Assembly (NCBI GenBank): GCA_947095585.1
Contig: OX352763.1
Span: 21,935,462 to 21,999,461, forward strand
Direction of reading: 5' to 3'
From: Nephrocerus scutellatus
Taxonomy: Eukaryota > Arthropoda > Insecta > Diptera > Pipunculidae
Length of the DNA: 64,000 nucleotides
Position 1 is the stretch's first letter; every line of letters begins with the position of its first letter. A model generated the notes under the pieces. The model saw only the letters and a list, made by a program, of their open reading frames with translations, did not search any database and was not told the origin of the DNA. Both the position numbers and the translations under genes were made by a program. This document shows positions 45,086-56,567 of the stretch, one piece after another.

Positions 45086-46655
45086 ATGACGTCGAGTCAA
45101 AAAGTTTTATGTTCGTCGCCCATCAGCGATGTCGTCTTGGTCGAAACTGTGTACACAGATGAGTGTAGCCTGCTCTATTGGTCTTCTTTTCCAGAAGCCA
45201 TGATAGATACATAAAGATCATTGCTTTTAGGAATTCTGAAATCGACTGAAATCGACCGAGCTACTATTTACTGACGAGTTAGAAGTTTTTAAAGTGCTAC
45301 GCCAACATAATCTGATGGCAAAGTTAGAAAAGAATTTTTTCGTATAAGTGAAAAATATCTTAAAATCTATCTATCTATCAACTATACAGTGTAGTAACTT
45401 TCATTGAGTTGCAGAGAATTTTCATTTATTATAAATATTTACATTAATAAATGTTACCGGTGCAATAATTGCCTCATCGTAATGACTTGCGATCATATTT
45501 CCTAACTGATGAGAAATTCTGGGACCTTTGCAGCTGATTGTTCAATTTCAAAATAAAACATTTCGTGATCGTAAAGTGAATCTTTACTAGTAAAAATATC
45601 ACAGATAGTGTGACCCCTTAGTTGGTGTGAAATGTGGCGCAACCGCCCAATGTATTTCTCTTATGGGAAGCGAATTAATGAAAGCTGAGATTCTTCTGAA
45701 AAAAGTTGCACCACTCGACGTTTATAAATTGGAGCACCTTCGTTGTTAAGCTCTCAACAACAAAAACAACAACAGAAACAAAGTGCTTCGGATTTTCATT
45801 AAATCATCTTGTTCATCGATGGAAGTTATCGTCATAGGCAACTGTCTGTCTGTATTTCGATGGAAATTGATGTGCTAACTGTGTGCTGGAAGACCCCGTA
45901 CGCCAGATTGAACAATTTCATTCTCAGACACAGAGCATCTCCTATTTCATCTTTTTGGATTGTCTTTGTCCAGTTCATTGCTCAGTTTGGGTTGATGTTT
46001 GTGGTTGCTTTTATTTTGCTTCACACCAATGTGTCTCAAATAAGATACCGAAGTAATCGGTAGCGCTATGTATGACCTGACCATATGTGCACTTTTTTCT
46101 TCAAGTTTCCAAGAAGCACCTCTCGGTGCAAACTGAATATGCAGAGTTATTTATTTGTGAGTTCGCAAACAGTTGCAGAAGATACACATTCATAAAGGTG
46201 TCCAGTTGGTACTAACCAATTTGTATAAACTAGGAAATCAAAGTTGCTTTAAGTTACATATATGATTATCTATATACATACGTTCTGATTTGTTTTAAAA
46301 GTTTATTGGGATCTGATCCGGTCTGACTTTACTTGATTCCTTCTTCTTGTTTTGTGTGCCGTTGACCGGTGTTTTGCAATCTTACTTTCGAAATCCAATT
46401 AACTATGGTGGTATTGAGTTACAATTACCAATTAAAAAGTTGATAGAAATCTATTTTCATGATACATAGTAGAGTAACTGATTTATTTAAACGTCGCGGT
46501 ATACTTGTGTATGTCGTTTTTTTTCCTTATTAGAGACATGGCAATTATCTATAGATAGAGATTCCAAAATGTTACTTTTTCGAAATATTGTCAATGACAT
46601 CACTGCAGTCAACTACTTCTCTATTAATATCTTTTCTGTGTTCTACTGATGAGTT
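45086..46655. other. Gene-free stretch
   Basis: No recognised gene. The first 50 bases may hold the 3' end of the mariner. An 84-codon open frame at 45809-46063 has no family likeness. Confidence 0.45.
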
Positions 46656-46656
46656 T

Positions 46657-47160
46657 TCATCATCATCATCATATTTGGCTCTAAAACCGGTGTCCGACCC
46701 TGGTCTACCGAAAAAAATCCTTCCACCAGTCCCGATTTCGAGCCGATGTCATCCAGTTTTGCATCCCTAAACTCTGTGCGTCATGGTTTGCGCCATCCTT
46801 CCAGCGTAGGCTTGACCGGCCTCGCTGTCGTGTTCCATAAATCCTACCGCAAAGGACTTTCCAAGCAGGATCCTCTTCGCGTATGCGAGCTAGGTGTCGT
46901 GCCCACCGGAGCCTACCGAGTTTAATTCTCTTCAAGATGTCAAAATCGCGGTAACGCTCGTAGATCCCATCACTATAGAGTCTCCGGAATCGTTCTTCCT
47001 TACATAGAGGGCCAACAATTTTCCGTAAGACTTTTCTCTCGAACGCGGCGAGGAGGTCAGAATACTTTTTGCTAAGCACCCAAATCTCGGATCCATATGT
47101 AAGTACTGGTATGACCATTGTCTTATAGACCAGCAACTTGGATGTTATGGTTTAATTCCT
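46657..47160 (-). mobile_element. RTE-like element 3' end, first of two head-to-tail copies
   Basis: Open minus-strand frame 47136-46705 (143 codons) covers LVYKTMVIPVLTYGSEIWVL, LLAAFERKVLRKIVGP, RLRWARHLARIREEDPAW and SLRWKDGANHDAQSLG. The ATC-repeat tail lies at 46657. At about 47160 it stops abruptly and repeats: the region 46882-47160 matches 47161-47440. Confidence 0.9.
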
Positions 47161-48890
47161 CATGCGAGCTAGGTGTTGTGCCAACCGGAGCCTACCGAGC
47201 TTAATTCTCTTTACGATGTTGACGCGGTAGCGCTCGTAGATCCCATCATTCCGAGTCTCCGGAATCATCCTTCCTCACATACGAGCCCAACACTTCTCCG
47301 TAATACTTTTCTCTCGAACGCGGCTAAGAGGTCAGAATGTTTTTGAATGTTTTGAGCACCCAAGTCTCGGATCCATATGTGAGTAGTGGTATAACCATTC
47401 TCTTATACACCAGCAGCTTGGATTTTATAGTTTAATTTCTGGATTTGAAGAGTCTTAATAGACTAATGTAGGCTTTTTCGCTTTAAGCAACTGTGCGCGT
47501 ATTTCTGGATCCATGCTGTTATCGGCTGCTACAGTTGACCCGATATAGTTAAAGGATTGCACTACTTCAAATTTTAATTGCAGGTTTAATGTTGGTTCTT
47601 TTACTCGCAGACATGGCCATTATGTACTTTGTTTTGCTCTCATTTATGTGCAGCCCGAGATTTCGTGCCGCCCGCTCGATCTGTATGAAAGCTTCCTGTA
47701 CACATCTTCGGTTTGTACCGACGATGTCAATGTCGTCTGCGTAAGCCAGTGTCTGAATGGACTTATAGAGGATTATTCCTCTCGCCGTTACGTCAGAGTC
47801 TCTGATCCCTTTCTCTAACGCCAGGTAGAAGAGGACGCAGGCCAGTCCATCCCCTTTGACGGAGTCCGTTATAGATGTTGAATGAGCTTGATAGTGATCC
47901 GGATATTTTTACTTGGTTTATAAAATTGGTCACGGTGTCAGTTTATTTAGGGTGCCGAATTCTCTCATGGCTTTATAAAGTTCTACTATGGCTATGCTAT
48001 CATAGGCGGCTTGAAAGTCTACAAAAAGATGGGTTAGTTCAGTGGGTTTTGAAACCCTAGACATTTTTCCATCTGCTGCCTAAGGGTGTAAAACTGATCA
48101 CTTGTTGATTTTCCTGGGATGAAGCCACACTGGTATGGACCAATAACGACTTAAGCGTATGGGGCTATTCTGTCTTGAAGGATATACGAGAAAATCTTAT
48201 ACGCGGTACTCAAGAACGTTATACCACCAGAATTGCTGCATGTTGTGATTTTTCCTTTCTTACGTATGGGGTACAGGATGTCTCTTCGCCAGTATTATTG
48301 CAGCGTTTCTTCCTCCCATACTTGCACTCTTATTTCATGAATTGCTTGGTGTATTGCGGGACGTTCTGTTTTAATCAGCTCCGCTGGAATACCATCTGAT
48401 CCTGGAGCCTTATTATTTTTGAGCCGATTTATCGCTCTGTTAACTTTGTCTATGCTTGGTGCCGGCTTCATAGCGTGGTCTTCGTTCATTGGGGGAGCTT
48501 CGTATTCCTCAATTAGCTGGCCATTAAGCAACTCATGAAAATGCTCGTCCCATCGCTCTAAGAAGCCTTTGAGATCGGCGATCAGATTACTCTCTTTGTT
48601 TTAGCAATATGTGCAACGCGGTATATATTGCGTCTTACCGCGGACTCCTTGGCGGAAATTCCGCGCCTCGTGTGGTCCTTGCTCTTTCCATAGTTCTAGT
48701 TTACGGACGAGATTCTTCTCCCAGGCTGCTTTCTTTCGCCGGTGAACTGTTATTTCATATCATCTGAGCTCTTCATATTCATCTTCACGTGCCCGCGTTC
48801 TATGAGATTGTTGCATTGCTCGGTACGCAACATTCTTACGTTCATCGTTACATCCGTCATCGAACCAGTCGTTCCTCGATCTCTACGATT
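47161..48890 (-). mobile_element. RTE-like element, longest copy (RT N-terminus to C-terminus)
   Basis: Read from 48890 down, it has NDWFDDGCNDERKNVAYRAM and WEKNLVRKLELWKEQGP (linker after the endonuclease), then INRLKNNKAPGSDGIPAELI (fingers), then LAYADDIDIVG near 47740-47775 with both catalytic Asps, then GLHINESKTKYI. A frameshift follows, then FNYIGSTV. Its 3' part (47161-47440) is a second copy of 46882-47160. The endonuclease is missing, and frameshifts in the middle make it dead. It abuts the CAAAAGACC-like satellite at 48893. Confidence 0.9.
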
Positions 48891-48892
48891 AA

Positions 48893-49085
48893 AGGTCGTT
48901 GGGAGTCTTTTAAGGATCTTTTGGAGAGTCTTTAATGACTTGTTTGGGGTCCTTAATGATTCTTTTTAGAGTCTTTTGGTGGCCTTTTGGGGGTATTTTG
49001 GGGGTCCTTTGAGGATCTTTCGGAGGTCTTTTTATTGAAGATTTTGGGGGTCTTTTGATGGTCTTTTGGAGGTTTCTTTTGCCGA
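48893..49085 (-). repeat. Degenerate GGTCTTTTG satellite
   Basis: About 190 bp of GGTCTTTTGG/GAGTCTTTTGG-type units with spacing of about 9-12 bases. It is the reverse complement of the unit at 11610-11803. It lies between the 5' end of an RTE copy and a Helitron relic. Confidence 0.75.
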
Positions 49086-49139
49086 CAACATTAAATAAGT
49101 TTCACCCTAAGCGCGCGTAAGAGTAACACGCACTGTTTT

Positions 49140-49318
49140 TTATTTGTTTTTTTGTCTGGCGCGTAAAGCTGATGGTTTCCCGACACTGAAATAAGCGATA
49201 TACAAATGCGAGAAGTATAGATTTTCAAGGTTAATGCCGCAAACACTCAATGACTGCCCTTGTGATTTATTGTTTATTGTAATTGCGAATGCAAGCCGCC
49301 TCCCGAAACTGCAAGACA
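49140..49318 (-). mobile_element. Helitron helicase C-terminal remnant
   Basis: The minus strand reads FGRRLAFAITINNKSQGQSL then SVCGINLENLYFSHLYIAYF and SVGKPSALR, ending at a stop at 49140. LAFA.TINKSQGQ(S/T)L is the C-terminal block of Pif1-like helicases in Helitrons, and the following FSHGQLYVA.SRV is changed to FSHLYIAYFSV. The remaining helicase and Rep domains are absent. Confidence 0.8.
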
Positions 49319-50009
49319 TTATATTTGAATAGAGGATAAAGAATAAAGAATAAATTCATAAGAGTCGTGCCTTGTTCCTATCAAACTTAATTTGAAGTGG
49401 CAGAAGAAAACTCCACTTAACACGTCGGCCATACGTTTATTTCCTCCTGAAAGGTGTAAAAACCGTTATCACAATTATGACGCTTAAGAAATAAGTGTTT
49501 TTTGTGTTATTATTATTAATGAAAACACGAATTCTGATCGCTTATCTTTGGTTTTGTTTTAAGTTTCCATTGAAATCAGGAATATATCACATCCTTCACT
49601 CGGGTTCGCCTACACCACGAGAGGTGTAACACTCAAAAGTCAATAACAGTGCCTCCTATATAGGTACTAAGGGTACTCTCGATATTATTATCATCTGTGT
49701 TCATCGGTATACGGAATTGCTATTATGTGAATGGAAAGTGTGAATCCCTCTTTGTCCACAATGGAAGTTGAGATAAAAAGACTCGTTTTTTTCCTTTTTT
49801 TTTTAAACCTCTTACCTCGGTTAGCTATTCCATTGGTAGGAAGGGCAGCTGATTTAAGCAGACGAAAAAAGTATTCTCAAAGAACGTCATCATACAGGTG
49901 AGCAGAAAAGTTGGTTCGGGCTTTCGCGAGGAGAGAAGCACATCGCTAAAGTTGCTGTATGTTCTTTATATTATCTTTATATGGATCTATATTCTTTATA
50001 TTATCTTTA
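49319..50009. other. Gene-free stretch behind the Helitron relic
   Basis: No recognised helicase residues continue here. AT-rich; two repeats of TTTATATTATCTTTATAT near 49965-50010. Confidence 0.4.
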
Positions 50010-50830
50010 TATTATACTAGCTTATCCCGGGCGCTCCACCACCCACACACATGAATCCCCGACTTGCCATCACTACCACGGGAGGGGTATACTATTGCCT
50101 AAACCTAAACAAAGCGCCATCTCAATCGTATTCGCACTATATCGTTTAACGAGATTTTGTTAAGACGCATATTCTATAAAAGTTTCAGCTTAATCGGCAG
50201 TCTAAGTTTTGATTACAAACCAACAAACATGTATTTTTTTGTATATAGATTATAGTACGTACAAAGCAGCGCAGCTCACAACAAACAGTCTCTATGATGC
50301 CCGACCGTTTTTTCGTCGACTTTAGTTATTTAGTTACAAAATTGGTAGCCACGAAAGGTGCTTTTATTTAAACGGGATAATAAAGAGCCTATGTTCAACC
50401 TGAAAGTACATTTTAAACACTGGTGAAGGAATTTCTGAAATCGGTCTAGTAGTTTCGAAGATTACCTCCTACACACAAACCAACATTACCTCTTCATAAT
50501 TCTAAGTTAACAGCCCGGTGATACCTGGCACCCCGCCCCTAACATCAAGATATCATGACCTGTCAAAAGTTAAAATAACAGGCGTTGCCTGGCTACCTAC
50601 CCCCCTACTTACTAGCCCCAAAAAACTGACTAACACCAACTTATTCCTTCCCCACACTGGCCCACACCACTAAGTCCCCCCTCCACTGACCCAAAGCTGT
50701 AGCCCATAACATCCGGAGCAAAAAAAAAACCCTGTGCAATGGTGGAAACCTGATAATGATTGGTCCAGTAGTTTCGAAAATTACTTCCTACTTACAAGCA
50801 ACCTTTTTATAAAATTAGTACAGATTGCGT
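50010..50830. repeat. Repeat-derived stretch with duplicated element-end motif
   Basis: GGTCTAGTAGTTTCGAAGAT then TACCTCCTACACACAA (about 50440) recurs as GGTCCAGTAGTTTCGAAAAT then TACTTCCTACTTACAA (about 50764). This wording is typical of the 3' side of small non-autonomous elements in arthropods. The CTAGCTTATCCCGGGCG at about 50016 could be the start of one such element. Confidence 0.45.
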
Positions 50831-50997
50831 GAAAGAGAGTAATCTTTCAAAATAGAAGAATGTCATTCCAGATTAAAACAGTTTGCTTATCAAATTTTGA
50901 AAAGTAATAAGTGATGGCAGGTAAATGTTCCACGGCACATTTGTTGTGCAAAGTTATTAAAATTTTTCCTTGTAACTTTTTACATATCCTACATAAA

Positions 50998-51165
50998 ACT
51001 CCATTGAGTATCCCAGAAAAACTTGTAGCTATTATCAAGGGTACATGCGAGGAAGTTAGTGTCTGGTCCTACACAATGCTATGGTGTCGAATGACTTCGA
51101 TGTCAAAAGTGGAGTACGTGACGGGTGCATACTGTCACCACTGTTATTCTCAGTGATCATTAATA
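50998..51165 (+). mobile_element. RTE-like (second lineage) RT palm fragment
   Basis: The plus strand contains IPEKLVAIIKGTCEEV and, in other frames, the DFDVKSGV/GCILSPLLFS palm residues. The same DNA is found at 51530-51665 (ATCCCAGAAAAACGTATAGC; AAAAGTGGAGTACGTGACGG; GTGCATACTGTCACCACTGT). It is a separate partial copy in the same orientation. Confidence 0.8.
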
Positions 51166-51371
51166 ATTCCTTTTTTAATATTTCAGTCATTCGTCATTTA
51201 TGCTTAAAAGCGATATGATGATGCCCTTGAAGAGTTCTTCCAAATGTCACAGAATAACAATTAATTATCATATATGTGACATGTAACGATTAGTTGTCAA
51301 GTCCTATGTGTAAAAGGAATTGCCAACTAATGGTTAAGGAACATTTAGATTAAGTTCTCGATGTCGAGCAG

Positions 51372-52300
51372 GCAGGCTTTCGTGTTGCATCATTTTTCAT
51401 CGATCACATAAACACCTTGCGGATTATAATAGAATAATTTGTCGAGTACAGGTCTCCGCTGCATCTACTGTTTATCAACTTCAAGAAGACTTTTGGAGAG
51501 CTTGAATCGAGATGCTATCTAGTTGGTGTTGCAAGGCGAGGTATCCCAGAAAAACGTATAGCTGTTATCAAGGCTACACAATGGTAAGGTGTAGGATGAC
51601 TTTCGTGTCAAAAGTGGAGTACGTGACGGGTGCATACTGTCACCACTGTTATTCTTAGTGACCATTTAGTTAGTTCACCATTGACGAAAGGTAACAATGG
51701 AATTCGATGGAATATGAAAACTTACTATAAACACCTCGACGATGTTTGCCTGCTTTCGTACATCTGATAATGAACCTTCATCTGATGGCCCAAAATCTAG
51801 AAACCAAGGCAAACAAAGTGAGGCTTAAGATCAACACAGCCAAAACAAAAGCCATGAGCTCTTCTCACACCCGCTCTCAATTCAAAAGGTAGTGAGAAAT
51901 TGACAACTTTCTATACTTAGGAAGTGTGGTCTCGGCTTAACGCAGTGGCTCGGAACTTAATGTGTGCAGCAAAATTGGGAAGGTCAAAGCTAAGTTTGGA
52001 ATGAGCTATCGAAAGTCTTGATAAGGATGTTATCAGGCTAAGAACTGTTCCGCTCCAACATAAAATCAGTACTATTGTATGGGTGCAGTACTTGTAAGGT
52101 GGATACCACTATCACAAGCAAGCTGCAAACTTTCGTAAACAAATATCTAAGAATCATATCTTTACCGAATAACCTTATCTGAGAACGGGCCAATAAACTA
52201 TAGACATAATTCTGCGAAGCAGAAAGTGATAGTGCATTGGACACACATGACCGCGCGACAATAAATTATGCCTTGCAGTGCTATACGCTCACCCACTCAG
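51372..52300 (+). mobile_element. RTE-like (second lineage) RT, palm to C-terminus
   Basis: In order on the plus strand come DVEQAGFRVASFFIDHINTL and LHLLFINFKKTFGELESRCY (palm, first Asp replaced by Asn), then RRGIPEKRIAVIKATQW, then LMAQNLETKANKVRLKINTA followed by KTKAMSSSHTRS, then DNFLYLGSVVSA and finally TSKLQTFVNKYLR. The YADD region reads LDDVCLLSYI. Stops and indels are frequent. This is the longest piece of the second lineage. Confidence 0.85.
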
Positions 52301-52352
52301 GCCAAAGTGTGGGACAACCTAGGGCCTAGGCAAATATACCCAGGACATCCCC

Positions 52353-52364
52353 GGGGGGGGGGGG
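52353..52364. repeat. Poly-G run of 12
   Basis: Uninterrupted G run, rare in this AT-rich window. Could be an assembly or polymerase-slippage site. Confidence 0.8.
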
Positions 52365-52555
52365 CGTTTGTATCTTACTGTCTGGTTTATTATATTTGAT
52401 ACTTGGTTTAACTCGGTAGATTATAGTGGCAGGGGGCTTCTGTTAAAGAATGTCAGAATGGGCGCTGTTTTTAAGCAAGAAGCGCTCCTACCATACAATA
52501 GCGTTGGATACTTTCTATCCCGGGTGGCCTAGGATATTAGAGGTGGTATGTGCTG

Positions 52556-52690
52556 CCAGGGTCTGCTTTGCAATCGCCCAGGCAATCATTCTGAAAGAGC
52601 TGAGTTCCTTGATGTCAGATCTCACCAAGGTCGCGTTGGTACTACGGGGGTTGGCTGCCCACAGATAAGGTTTAATCTACTTGGAGGTTT
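52556..52690. repeat. Dispersed repeat, partner of 27640-27775
   Basis: See 27640-27775. Aligns from GGGTCTGCTTTGCAATCGCC to ACTTGGAGG. Confidence 0.75.
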
Positions 52691-54505
52691 AACTGAGTCT
52701 GGGCCAACCTTTGGTTGAGGTCCAGTATCATTCTGGCTTGGCCTACGTAGTAGTAGGAATTAAGCTATTTGGGAATGAGTTGGAGGCAGCCCAGACGTGT
52801 TGCAGAAATCCGAACGCCCTATTCCCCTCGAGGGAATCGCATTATTGGGTCATACATAAAACCATTTTGGCGAATGCTGCAAAAGCCTCCGACCTCCGGA
52901 GAATATCTCAAAATAATAAAGGCGCCGCTACACCACTTTTATCCTGAGAAGCTTATTCTTTGCGTGGTAATAGCGATTACCGGAACGGAGTGAATGTCCT
53001 GCGAAAATATTGTTCAGAGTAAAATATCATTCTATTGCCACCGGCAAATTCAAAGGCAAAGTGCTGTCTTACCTCCACCGCACCACATGAACACTAAAAA
53101 GCTGAAAAACTTAAAGTTGCATCGCCCCAACCACCAATTGCGATGCCATCAATAATTTTAAGTGTTGCTCGAGGTTTCGTTTAATTTTTTTTTTGAAGAT
53201 TATTATCACAGCGCGTGAACCTGCACATATACATACATACCTTACCATAGATAACACTACTGATGAGCTACAAGTATACGAGTGTACTAAGAGTTGCGGA
53301 TCCCAGCGTATACTGCACCGCCGCGCCGTCTTTATCCATCCATCTTTGAGTCTTGAGGCCCTCAAGACACATCTCTCTGAACAGAGCACAGAGAGCAGGG
53401 TGCAAGTGTCATTGAAAAATACGTTGCTACTTATTTATGCTTTAGCGGGAATATGTCCTGCCTAAGTTTTGGGTTTTCCCTCCCGGCTCTTTTCTGACGA
53501 GAGGCAGCATGAGTAATGTGTTTTTAGTTTGTTTTTCCCGTATGCGGTGCACGGTGGCGCCATCAGTTCATCCTCAATGCAGTTTGCTAGATTTACGTAG
53601 GTTCGGAAGCCGAGCGTGTGTTTGTTGTTTTTCTCGAAAGGATACTTGGGATGCCTAGAATGTCGTCTCGCGTCGAACTCTATGTTTTACCTGTCGTGTG
53701 CAGTACACGCGATGATAGATACGCGTGTGGATATCTGCTTGCATCCTTTATAGCAAAATTCCGAAAACAAAAAACAAAAACCATTTCAAACCGCAAAATA
53801 CCAAGTCAACAAAAGTGGCAAGGATACTGTGTGACAAAATACCTTGCGGTAGATACTAGGACTATATTGCAATATTTCGTTAAGCCATATACGAGAGTTA
53901 AGTCATCGTCATCCTTGTAACCAAGACACGAAGGATAAATAATGCAAGTTACAACTCATCCCCGATGCAGCAGCAGGATCGTAACGCCACGCGAAATTTC
54001 TTGCCGACAGCGTCAGCGGAACGCATCAGTTCAGTTCAGCTCATTTAGATCCTTGAGTTGGTTGACATCGCGACGTCGACTGTCATTCATTCATGGGGTC
54101 GGTGCAATGTGTGTCTGTCTATGTGTGTGTGACTACTGTTTGTCTTGCAACAACCTGCGACAAGCGGGTGACAATAAATTAAAGTTGATTAGAGATGCAG
54201 GAGGCATGATGTTCAGTGCATCATTTATAATGGATGCTCAACGCGATGAATGCGATGAATTAATAATGTCAAGGATGAGAGGATGCGGTTCTAGGCGATT
54301 CCTTCAAATTTTAGTTAAAACAATAAATCCATGGTGGTTGACACTGTGGTGTAATTGTAGGCGGCTTTAAGTGGCACTTTATACAAAAAGAGCTTATCCA
54401 TTCGACAGAGCAAAACGGAAATTGCCAATCATCAGAAAGATGGGATGGTGTTACCTGTGCGTTCTTTCATTTCCTTGCTCTTTATTGGCCATCAACTTAA
54501 TTACT
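52691..54505. other. About 1.8 kb without recognisable genes
   Basis: No gene family recognised. Open frames of 74-142 codons are present on the plus strand, but they overlap and carry no motif. GC is somewhat higher at 53450-54300. ATCAGTTCAG-type words near 54025 resemble fly initiator elements, but nothing downstream supports a gene. Confidence 0.35.
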
Positions 54506-54549
54506 TATGTCCTTTATCCCCTTGTGGGTCCTAGGGCCTCTACTACGCC
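54506..54549 (-). mobile_element. RTE-like second-lineage 3' end, 44 bp
   Basis: TATCCCCTTGTGGGTCCTAG followed by GGCCTCTACTACGCC is the same as 56757-56800, the end of the second RTE-like lineage. It has been joined to the RNase H fragment that follows, so this is a short insertion or an old junction. No target duplication could be shown. Confidence 0.6.
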
Positions 54550-54765
54550 AATTTTTGACCCGTCTGTGTAAAAATGAATGTGTTCATCTTCCAGGTAAGC
54601 GTCCTCGTCCGAGAATAATCTGGAGGGGAAGGTGACCTGGTAGTTTTTGTTAAAATGGTGTAGTTTATGTTGTCTGGGATCCTGACTAAATTCAGGATAC
54701 AGGAGTGACCGATTTCTAGTCCACTGGGAGATAGCATTAAGGCTACTTGCCTGCTGTAAATATCG
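54548..54765 (-). mobile_element. Retrotransposon RNase H fragment
   Basis: The minus-strand frame reads YQVTFPSRLFSDEDAYLEDE then HIHFYTDGSKIGV. FYTDGSK is the first RNase H catalytic block, with its Asp retained. Upstream, SQWTRNRSLLYPEF continues in the same frame. It is cut off at the 54-bp RTE-like end, just after the TDGSK block. Confidence 0.75.
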
Positions 54766-54888
54766 ACTGGTGTATGATCCTATAAGGATCTTATAATCAT
54801 TCTATAAAATTTATATAATCCTTAAATCATGCTATTCTAATACTCTTAAATAAGTCTTCAATAATTATCCTTAAATAATTCTAGACGG

Positions 54889-54992
54889 TGCCAAACTGGA
54901 TGAGTCAATTGGCTCGAAATCAGGACCCTTGGAGAGAATTTTTGCAGGAGGCCAAAACCGGATCGCGGTTGTTGAGTCAAATATGATGAAAA
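54889..54992 (+). mobile_element. RTE-like 3' end, plus-strand copy
   Basis: TGCCAAACTGGATGAGTCAA, GGCTCGAAATCAGGACCC, TTTTTGCAGGAGGCCAAAAC and GTTGAGTCAAATATGATGA match the sense strand of the family's last about 100 bases, from PNWMT to the ATG tail. 5'-truncated. Confidence 0.8.
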
Positions 54993-56538
54993 CGTATCCT
55001 AGATAAAAGGTTAGTGAACGAAATGTGTCCTGAATGTTTACTCCCATGCATCGCGTGTCGCGTCTAACTAAGACACACTTCAATTTATATATTCGGGGTT
55101 CAGTGCATTTACAAATAATACAAGAACCATGCATAAATAGCTAAAAATTAGGCTCATTATTATTAGTATGAAAGTGAAAAAAAAAATACCGGCGACTGCA
55201 GGTATACCTGCGGTTTGCGTTTTTTAGAAGGGTGATAGCATTTTCGGCGATCAATTCTCCTTGTTTGAAACTTTTCTGTTAATTCGAATTCGCAATGCAG
55301 ATTGGTGAAGAAATTGCTTTAGATTTGCAATTTACGCTGTCGTTTGTGCGTATATGTGAGTCGCACAATCTCCAAGTGCAAATCGAAATCCCATAAAAGC
55401 AATGCTCTACAGCGACACACGAAAGTCGAATCTTTGTATTTAAATTGAATTTGGTCGATGTATTGTCAATGCTCCGGTTCAAGGTACGGCTGTGATTAGC
55501 CAATGTTTTCAAGAAGTTTTCGGAAAAGCACCCAAACAATTCGATTTGATTTTCTTGTTTCGCTGAAAAGGCGTTCAGAACAATTAAACTCGACAGCGAT
55601 CAACGTTTACTCGTATACGCGCCATCAAAGAAGTTAGCTCGCTTGTGATGACAAGGTGATTGGGTTCCTTCAGAATGGAAGGAGAACAACAATTGGATAC
55701 TAACAGAGGATATGCATATAGTTTCCTTCCCAAATTAATTGTAATAATATACATAGATATGTGTAACGAATTACGAGAGTGCAAGTGGATTCCTTGGGTA
55801 TAGAGTGCGCGCGTCTTCTGTGTTTCTTCGTTCCTATTTAGCATATTACCTTGCAATTAGCTGTAATTAATTTTAATTGTGGTGCGCTGTGAAATCGAAT
55901 GAGATCTGTGCGGTTGTTCTACGAGTATTTCGGGGTCGTCGCGTCCCCATGCACCTACCTATATGGAAGTGCACAGAAGATGAATTCGGTGCTTTGCGCC
56001 CCATGTTTCTCTTAAGCTGACGCATTCACGATCGGTGTTCCGGAACGACAAAATAGGCATGAACGAAAACATACACTTAAGTTGAGGTAAATCCAGTGGG
56101 CTTAGTTGGATTTATGCTAAATTCGAAACTATAATAAGCGAGCAGTGACGGAGTGGTATGGAAGGGGCAGATCTTAGTTAGTTTTGATGTTTAAGCGATG
56201 CATGTCTATTTGTTTGTGGTATGTTACAATACAACAAGCAATTTCTGTCTTTAAATTGTATGTATGGAGGAATTAAACAAATGCTAAGGATTGAGCAGGG
56301 GACATCCGATGACCCTTGTTGGGTATAGTGCCGGCGTAGTGTGCCGTCGAACGATATCACAGGGCGTCAAATCAGTCGGTGTGCCGCTCCCAACCTCGGT
56401 ATTTGTTTGGTATATATTTGTCTCTCATTAAAACCGCATTGTCATTCACAGCCTTTTGTCTTCGACGTAATCTACAAAAATGCATCAAAACTGATCTAAT
56501 ATCTTAGGTACTTAGACCGAGTTCGTAAACGATTTGCA
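54993..56538. other. About 1.5 kb without recognisable genes
   Basis: AT-rich, no gene family recognised. Open frames up to 90 codons lack motifs. Confidence 0.45.
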
Positions 56539-56567
56539 CCACACAGTCCTTTATTATTTGGTAATAA
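56539..56567. repeat. 29-bp word repeated exactly at 25538-25566
   Basis: See 25538-25566. Confidence 0.7.

Noticed and set aside
45130..45230. Possible RT finger fragment on the minus strand (YHGFWKRRP)
   Set aside because: Too short and no neighbouring RT block in order.
53942..54370. 142-codon plus-strand frame
   Set aside because: Cys/Arg-rich without recognised domain, no promoter or splice support.
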